DNA of 64,000 nucleotides from Mya arenaria (lineage: Eukaryota; Mollusca; Bivalvia; Myida; Myidae), in NCBI RefSeq assembly GCF_026914265.1, contig NC_069124.1, positions 20,691,092 through 20,755,091 of the forward strand, given 5' to 3'. This document shows, piece by piece, positions 56,846 to 64,000 of this stretch; the first letter of the stretch is position 1, and the number at the start of each line of letters is the position of its first letter. Both the position numbers and the translations under genes were made by a program. A model generated the notes under the pieces. It worked only from the letters and a program-made list of their open reading frames with translations. It did no database searches and was not told the DNA's origin.

Positions 56846-57512
56846 TATTAATTATTATTATTATGATATGTTGATAACATTTTGATGATACTAAAAACTG
56901 AAATGATTTAGAATGAAAAAAAACTACAATATACATCCATCGTATTGGAGGGGATGGATAACCATACAACCCAGTCTCGGAATCTAGTAACATATAATTA
57001 TGAATTGCACTGGTGTTCGGGAAATTTCCCGATGACAACTTTTCAGTCCAAAAACATACGACATCAAAATTGGTGCTTGCCAGTGACTACTTCGGTATCG
57101 TAATGAAATAGTTTCTGCAAGGGAACCCGACCAAGACAATATTTTGTAGTTACATAATGGAAATCTGAAATTTCAAGCTAAAATAACGATGTGTTTCTAA
57201 AAACCCATTGGAAAAAAGTAAACAAAAATCGATTGGTCAGCTTTGTCATGATTATTTCAGATAGAATCCGCATCGGCGTCGGATAGCACCCAAAATTGCC
57301 GAATATTGCCGGAACGAATTCGCTATATAATTCATCATCACCGTGCAACAATAACGTTAAATGTTGGTAATCGGTCGTTGGTTTACGATCAGTATTAACG
57401 ATGAAGCAGGTGCACGATGTTTATCTGAAACGCTGCCAATCGGTAATTTTGGTCGATTACCAAATTTCGCAAACGATCACAGTAACGATGATCACTGTAA
57501 CCCACCCTGGTA
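56337..57512. mobile_element. Putative TIR element containing a microsatellite
   Basis: Left end TACCAGGGGTGTG, right end ACCCACCCTGGTA, so short inverted termini fit. Near the right end, GATCACAGTAACGATGATCAC is an internal palindromic repeat. A short frame (57361-57555) shows no known domain. The ATT array may have expanded inside it. Confidence 0.35.
56532..56862. repeat. ATT/TTA and TAG trinucleotide microsatellite
   Basis: Long (ATT)n runs with a few CAT and GAAC interruptions, then (TAG)n at about 56810-56845, then more ATT. The long open frames across it (poly-Tyr, poly-Ile) are artefacts. Confidence 0.97.
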
Positions 57513-57751
57513 TCTTTACTATCTCAATCATTATAACATTGCATTGAATTGCTGATACTTTAGTTTTGAGAATATAATATACATGCTATTTTCTTTACGT
57601 TATCGAATTGTTGTTTATAAAATCTAAGGAATCGTTTGCTGTCTAATCTATATATGAAAAGCCGTGCATGTATTTTGTAACTATATTCATCATTTGTATT
57701 TTCTTTCAAATTGACATTGAAGCTTATTTCTTGTTAACACAACGTTTATTT

Positions 57752-58141
57752 AAAGATGCACTTTTACTCCCAAGAAAAAATTACCACAATTAATAATATT
57801 GTTTTAATATTTCAAACAGGTTTAATTTAATGCCAAAAACAATGGTTCTTATGAAGGATGCCGAGTTTAATTTGAAAGAAATGAGCAAAAAATACGCTAT
57901 CTATACGTTGTGAGACTATAGTAGACTACAGTAAATCTTTTAGCTGTCACCAATCATCTATTATTTTTTGCGCTCTCTGCTACGGTTACAATCTTGTTAT
58001 CAGTAGGTAATATTTTCCATAAATGGATTATTTAATAAGTAGTTTAACTTGTATAAGTCAAAATCTATGTTTATCAGTCCAAATTTATGTTTGTTATACA
58101 TTGTGTATGTATTGATTTTGAATAAGAATGTCGCTTTAAGC
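57752..58141. mobile_element. Non-autonomous interspersed repeat, family B copy 2
   Basis: Full-length relative of 5628-6003. It starts TTAAAGATGCACTTTTACTC and ends GTCGCTTTAAGC, so the outermost TTAAAG/CTTTAA form a short inverted terminus. It has a small internal duplication (ATGTTTATCAGTCCAAA) that copy 1 lacks. Confidence 0.82.
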
Positions 58142-58144
58142 TTG

Positions 58145-60330
58145 AAATATGTTTTTTTTTTTTTTTTTTTAAATTTAAAGCATCATTAGATACAAGACTT
58201 CTTAATGATTACCAAATTTGTTTTGCAGAGAAAGCAACAAACATTACATGTAATTAGAATTTACATTAATCTTTGATATTTGTTGTTCAATGTTCCTTTA
58301 AACAAAGGGATAATTGGGTAATTTTGCTTCATTTACTTTTTCAAATCAGGGCACTCGCGAACATAAATATGAAAGTATTAAGACAAGCTAAGTTTTAAAG
58401 TTTTGTCAATCAAGAAAGGAAGTGCTTAGGTGGCCTAACAACTAAAGACTTATGCTATGTCATAGTAGTCATTATACTCAGAAATGCTGTTATAATAATG
58501 AAGCAACCAATGAACGTACAAACCAAACGTGCAATTGTTTTGTATCGATGAAAAGCAATAGTCATAATTAACAGTTTCAAACGTCTGTTTAAACTGACCT
58601 GTATATTACATATTTTTTATATTTCTGGAGCTATAGATTATCTCCAACATTTGTTACATTAACTCAAACGTGACCGATTTGTATTACAATGTATAAGGCT
58701 TTTTCCGCACATACTTTAACGGTTTTTACATCAAACATTTCGAAATTAGTTTATTTTATGGTTACTATTTAATGGTTTTATCGCTTCGAGTTGTTTGGGT
58801 AAACCTATGTCAAGTGCGATTTATCGTTTCGCAAACAACGAGAAGTTATACAAATCCACTGACTACCTAAGTGATGTAGTATTTCATTTGCTTCATATCT
58901 TTCAAGTATTTTAAAAATGAAAGTCGTCTTTGTGTACAGATTGGAATGCATTGGAAGGTTTATAATAAATGCATATGTTATTTATTTATTTATCTGTTTA
59001 TGACCTTAAACAAACAGTCTGGGAATGTTAGCGAATGCTGCTTTGAAGTGCATTACAAATACATGTTGTGTGATATATAAAGGACTAAACGATATATGAC
59101 GGAACAGAACAAGGACGATACACTTGTACTTCACTTACGGTTCGGTTACGTACCAGCTCTCAAATAAAGTATAAGCAAACACTGATAAATTAAATGTGAA
59201 AGGCAACAATATGAACTATTTAAACTGACAGATTTAAAGTCTTAATGTTTCATATCCCCGTATCACAATATTCAAGGAGTGATCAAACGGAAAAATATTC
59301 TCATAAATCCGGATGCATTTTATTGGCATATCAATTCGTTTGTACAATTAGGTAAACACTCGGACCTGATTTCCTCATCCTTTTATTTTACATAACCTAA
59401 TGTGAAATGATTTTTGTTTTTGATACGACTTATTTCTTAAAATAGCCTGACCTTGACACAAGTCATCACTATTAAAGTGGACAATACATTATTTAATGTA
59501 GTTCAGTTTCATGGAGATGTGCGTTCAAGAGTGTTAAAGATAATTCATTGAAAAGGATTTCGCATGACGGACAGATAACACTCGCAAAAACTAACCACAT
59601 TGTTTACTTAGTACAAGCTGCGGCTGATGTTGTACTTAAAACGTTTGTTTACACATGACTCGGATGTTTGCAACGGGACTGAAAGCATTTCATATGCGTT
59701 TACTTTTCAAACTAAAACAAAATTTCTATGCGCTTTGTTAACGCGCAAAACATTGACCAGTTGTTGCTCTACCATGTTCGATGTGCGATTTACGGGTGCA
59801 AAGTTGTAAAAATGACCTCATCAATGTAAATCGGCTTAAATATTTCAGTCTATGTCAAATATAAAAGAAATATAATATAAACTCCATACGTGTTTTGAAA
59901 GCGTCATTATGGATTGTATTCAATTTTTGCCTTTTCGACCTTATTTATTAGATCCCACTGAAAATATACGTAAGCGTATCGCGTATGTTTTCGGCATTGT
60001 CCGTCCGTGCTACAGTTCCTCCTATGGTCACCATGCCATACGCGCATTCACATAATTAATTTGACGAAATATTTGCAATCATATCGAGCAGACGTGCAAA
60101 GATATGTTGCAGATCCCTGTCTTTAAAGCCAAGGTCACTTGTTTGAGTCAAATGCCAAATCAATCCGCTATGTAACTACTCAGCCGACGGACATATTAAG
60201 AACACAGCTTAGTGAATGGTGCATCATTACGAGTCGACATGCAAAGCGCATGATCCAGGATAAAACTTATGAGGTCTAGTTCACACTTCGTCAGTACGCC
60301 AATTTTATATCCGCCTAGTTAGCATTAGCA
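58145..60330. other. Intergenic sequence without recognisable gene
   Basis: Apart from a poly-T tract at 58151-58170 I see no ORF with a known domain and no repeat shared with the rest of the window. Confidence 0.5.
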
Positions 60331-60470
60331 GCTGCAGCAGCAGCAGCAGTGGTAGTAGTAGTAGTAGTTGTAGTAATAGTTGTAGTAATAGTAGTAATAG
60401 TAGTAGTAGCAGCAGCAGTAAGAACATCAGCAACAGAAGCAGCACTAGTAGTAGTAGTAGCAGTAGTATT
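60328..60470. repeat. CAG/TAG compound trinucleotide repeat
   Basis: Starts as GCAGCAGCAGCAGCAG, passes into GTA/TAG triplets with TTG and AAT interruptions, and returns to AGCAGCAG. The poly-Val frame over it is not a gene. Confidence 0.95.
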
Positions 60471-61217
60471 TCGCGCTTGTCGTCTAAGTCAATTGACTGC
60501 TGGGCTTGTCCCTGTAGTTTACATTGTTGAAATTAGAAAAAAAACACATTACAATCAATTTATTTTTGTAATTATGTAATTAAACAGTTCAAGATGTGCG
60601 CATTGTTAACCTAGTCTCATAAGACTAAACTATACTTTAAATGCCTTGGTAAGTCTCGTCTATTTTTATTTAAACAATTCGTTTATAAATACTGTATTAG
60701 TCTTAAATAATATTCTCACGTAAAGCAAAAGGTCCTTTACATAGAGACTACCTAACAAGTCTAATATATTAACCTGTTGCTGATGTACTGTATAATGACA
60801 TATTGAATTTTATGTTTTGCCGTATTATAGAACTTATTGAATTTCTAGCATTTAAAACACCTTCCAAACTTCATGTACTATAAGAACCCCTCCTCGATGT
60901 TCCCATTGTTAGAAACACACGAATTATGTGCAGTCTGTATTAACAAAAGTCTATTAATGAGCTACATAATACATGTCACCTATTTTAACACAAACTCTTT
61001 TGATAATCCTTGATCAATATTTGCTATATGCTTCATAAAAAATAAACTAATGAATAGTTTGGATTAAAATTTGGGCAAAAAAACGCACAAGAATGAAGTT
61101 TGTACTATAAGGCTGAACGGTTTATAGAGTCAAAAAATATTTCATGTCGACCCTTGCTACATATAAACGTTTACCGTTGATAACCTTAAGTTCGGTCAAG
61201 CAATTAAAACTACATAC

Positions 61218-61632
61218 TCAGTGTGTGTATACCATGTGATAGATTGCGTCATAAATGCTACGTCGGAAGGCAAGATTTTGCCTCGGATGAAGACATGAAA
61301 CAAAGATAACTTCACTATTTCTTCACCATTTTAAATGTCTACGCCGATTACGGAGCCCCGCCTTGGGTTTTTTACCTGAGTTTGATTGAGAGTTTCGTTT
61401 TTTAAAACGATTTGACAAACCTTTTCAAAGTACGGCCGTTTGACGGAGCACTATCAAAACAATATTTTGGAAACAGGTTTGTCAAAGTGTTTGATGGAAC
61501 TAATTAACTTATCAAACTTCTGTAATAACACAAAGGCGGGGCTCTGTAAGCGGCATAAACTGACCTTTGTTTTATTTAAAATGGTGTAGTAAAACAAAAG
61601 TTATTTTTGATTTAAGTCTTTATTTTAGGAAT
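61218..61632. mobile_element. Foldback MITE, family C copy 3, right end truncated
   Basis: Starts GTGTGTGTATACCATGTGAT and follows 55880-56332 through GTTTGACGGAGCAC and GGCGGGGCTCTGTAAGCGGC, but stops at TTTAAGTCTTTATTTTAGG without the closing terminus. Confidence 0.8.
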
Positions 61633-62207
61633 AATTAAACGAATTCAATATTTTAAAACGATCCTTTTTATCGCCAAAAAAATAAATTGTTAGATTTTGA
61701 AACAGATATATGCTAATGACCGTATAAATGTTTCACATAATGTCAATAAAAGACATATCATTACACCACCTTCAATGTAAGAAATCTGGACGGGGTGCAA
61801 CTCTATCATCAGACTGAATTTGCGCTGAGTGAACTAAAAACACAACTCATTATACTTTTAGTCTTTATCTTGTTTCTGCCCGAGAAACACGGAAGCTGTA
61901 AACCTAGCTGAAGTACACTAAGCGTTATCAAAAGTCAAACAAACAAGATCTCATAAATGTGATTAAGAGGGTTAAACATGCCACTTAAATGTTAACAGCT
62001 CTTGCTTAGCATCATAAATATTTCAAAAAGTAATAAATTCTGATTAATTATTTGAGTTAATAAATCGACGGACTAAATTAAGTTAATTCAGGTATGTATG
62101 TGATTTAATTGCTATTTTTCCTCAATATGTTAAGGCTCTATTTATCACACAGAGGCGGGAACGAAACGATTATAAAAGGTTTTGAGAAATATGTTAATTA
62201 TTATTCC

Positions 62208-62571
62208 TTAAAAGTGCGCTCTCACAGATTGAACGTTTTGACAACTTTTTTAAATTTTTGTCTTGGAACGAGCACATTTTGCCTAAATATCTGCAAACTA
62301 GTGTATAAAGACTGCCGATAAAAGATCAAATCGCAGAGTGTCGTATTTCTGTTCCAAATTTGATGTTTTATGCATTTTTCTTAAACCGTTAGTAACGGTT
62401 TAAGCCATAAAACATCAATTTTGGAATGGAACTATGAAAACCTGCAATCTGATCTTTTGTCAGCAGTCTTATATCACTGATTTGCAGATATTTACACAAA
62501 GAGTGTTTCATTCTAAGACAAAAAATAAAAAAAGTTGGAGAAACCGTAAATCTGTGAGAGTGCAGCTTTAA
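62208..62571. mobile_element. Foldback MITE, family A copy 2
   Basis: Starts TTAAAAGTGCGCTCTCACAG, ends CTGTGAGAGTGCAGCTTTAA, with a central palindrome at 62381-62403 (AAACCGTTAGTAACGGTTT). The whole element is one imperfect inverted repeat. Confidence 0.9.
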
Positions 62572-62753
62572 GCGATCTTGTTTAGTGCACATTCTCGTTG
62601 AGGGATTAAACTCCATTATACATAGTTAAATCATGGTAGATCGCTTTTGGGATTGACCTTCCGTTTACATCTGAAGAGAACTTGCATAGATTTAGATCAC
62701 ATGTCACTTAATATTTCAGGTCATACGACAATGAAGGACATAGAAGGAGTTCA

Positions 62754-63115
62754 TTTAAAGCTGCACCCTCACAGATTGAACGTTATGACAACTTTCTTTA
62801 TTTTTTGTATTGGAACGAGCATTATTTTGCGATAATCAATGGGAACGAGTTATATGAGACTGCTGACAAAAAATAACATCGCCGATGTTTATATTTAAGT
62901 AAAAAAATAATATTTTTTGCATTTTTTTAAACCGTTAGTGACGGTTTAAGCCAATAAACATTAATTTTCGAACGGAAATATGAAAATCTACGATCTGATT
63001 TTTGTCAGCAATCTTATATCATTGGTATGCAGATATTTACGCAAAGATTTGCACTTTCCAAGACAAAAAAAAAAAACTTGTAAAACTGGTAAATCTGTGA
63101 GAGTGCAGCTTTAAA
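62754..63115. mobile_element. Foldback MITE, family A copy 3
   Basis: Starts TTTAAAGCTGCACCCTCACA, ends CTGTGAGAGTGCAGCTTTAA, with the central core near 62928-62949. It lies 180 bp from copy 2 in the same layout. Confidence 0.9.
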
Positions 63116-64000
63116 GGTGTTTGAATACATGAAAGAAATGACCTGTGCCCGGCTTATTCCTTTTTCATAAGTTTAAAACGAGAATAAAACACGTCGAGCT
63201 ACTCTGCTCTGAAAACTCATAAACATTATACCATTGACGAATGGAAAAACTGTGGACAATCCAATCCAAGCCTTTTCGATTGAGAGTCCGATTGTCAACG
63301 ATGTACATACTACTATTACCCTTAGAAATGAATAACGGTTTTGTTTGAAAGGTCAACGTTAATTTGGATTATCGCTTAAAAGAAAATGTGTGCCCCTGAT
63401 AATGGAAGAGATTCTATAACACAACTGAAATTGATGCTATAGGCACGAAGTTCAACTCCACTAATGTATATTAAACGTGTTTTTCCATGAACGAAACAAT
63501 AAACGGTTTGATTTGTTTATATTTTAAGAAATGGATGGGACTTGAGCTTTGTCTTTCGAGCTTTCAAGAGATGTCCGAGCTTTTGTACAACCCATTCACG
63601 CACTTTTCCTTCATATGTCCTTCATACCAAACGTGACCAAGACTCGTCAAGAATAAATAAGTGCTGGTAAGACCGGAATATTATCTTTAAAGGAACCTTT
63701 CCTGATAAACATTATATATGTATGCTTTTATAACGCACACAAACTCAAATTACTACAAATGCGGATTTTTTAAATTAGATAAAATATAGATGAAACTTTG
63801 TCAAAGAGTATACCCTGTTGTTTGGCAAGCCAACCAGTCCAACTATGAGTTAAAAAATAAGCGCACCGTGACTTTCCGTCATTATGCAAATGCGGTCTTT
63901 CCGGTAAGGATTAAAATAGCTACAATCAAATTTTCAGAAATGATATTACCGCCTTTACAGTCATGTACGCATATTTTATACCACACAGATGCACCTAACT
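63116..64000. other. Window end, nothing recognised
   Basis: No gene, repeat or RNA that I can support. Confidence 0.4.

Noticed and set aside
56610..57038. Long poly-Tyr and poly-Ile open frames
   Set aside because: They are translations of an ATT/TTA microsatellite.
60349..60579. Poly-Val/Ala open frame
   Set aside because: Translation of a TAG/CAG trinucleotide repeat.

Overview
The window looks like chromosomal DNA of a mollusc, most likely a bivalve. It is AT-rich, has GT-AG introns, long introns packed with foldback transposons, non-LTR retrotransposon debris, a Crypton and a 58-bp minisatellite. Species assignment is inference; no rRNA, tRNA gene or mitochondrial marker is present to fix it.

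Two host genes can be rebuilt by joining exons, and they lie tail to tail. (1) Plus strand, 203-6745: the last two exons of a small secreted ten-cysteine protein of the colipase/prokineticin (astakine-like) fold. Its last intron holds a 58-bp minisatellite array of about 4.5 kb (749-5530). Its 5' part is outside the window. (2) Minus strand, 51587 down to 9404: a complete 32-exon gene for a receptor-type protein tyrosine phosphatase. I assembled it exon by exon. All splice phases agree and the CDS sums to 4236 nt (1411 codons plus stop). Order: signal peptide, two F5/8 type C (discoidin/F-lectin-like) domains, nine eight-cysteine MEGF-type EGF repeats, one transmembrane helix, a PTP domain D1 with every catalytic motif, and a degenerate D2. 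The likely job is to bind an extracellular (possibly glycan) ligand and dephosphorylate phosphotyrosine in the cytoplasm.

The phosphatase gene shows its own history. Four consecutive EGF exons (33480-35726) are a tandem duplicate of the next four (30148-32481), offset by about 3.3 kb. A dead EGF exon and two broken discoidin-half exons remain in its introns. Its introns also hold an intron-containing, inactivated Crypton-type tyrosine recombinase (about 24.9-27.65 kb), a retrotransposon with a textbook 5' inversion (about 19.0-21.6 kb), a second decayed retrotransposon (36.6-38.4 kb) and a tRNA-derived SINE-like segment (42.4 kb).

From 51.6 to 64 kb I see no host gene. The stretch is a transposon field: a terminal-inverted-repeat element whose two ends are arrays of a CG-rich palindrome and which carries an integrase-like fragment (52.95-54.38 kb), a 0.8-kb inverted-repeat element (54.9-55.7 kb), three foldback MITE families (also seen near 5.6, 8.7 and 9.7 kb), and ATT, TAG and CAG microsatellites.
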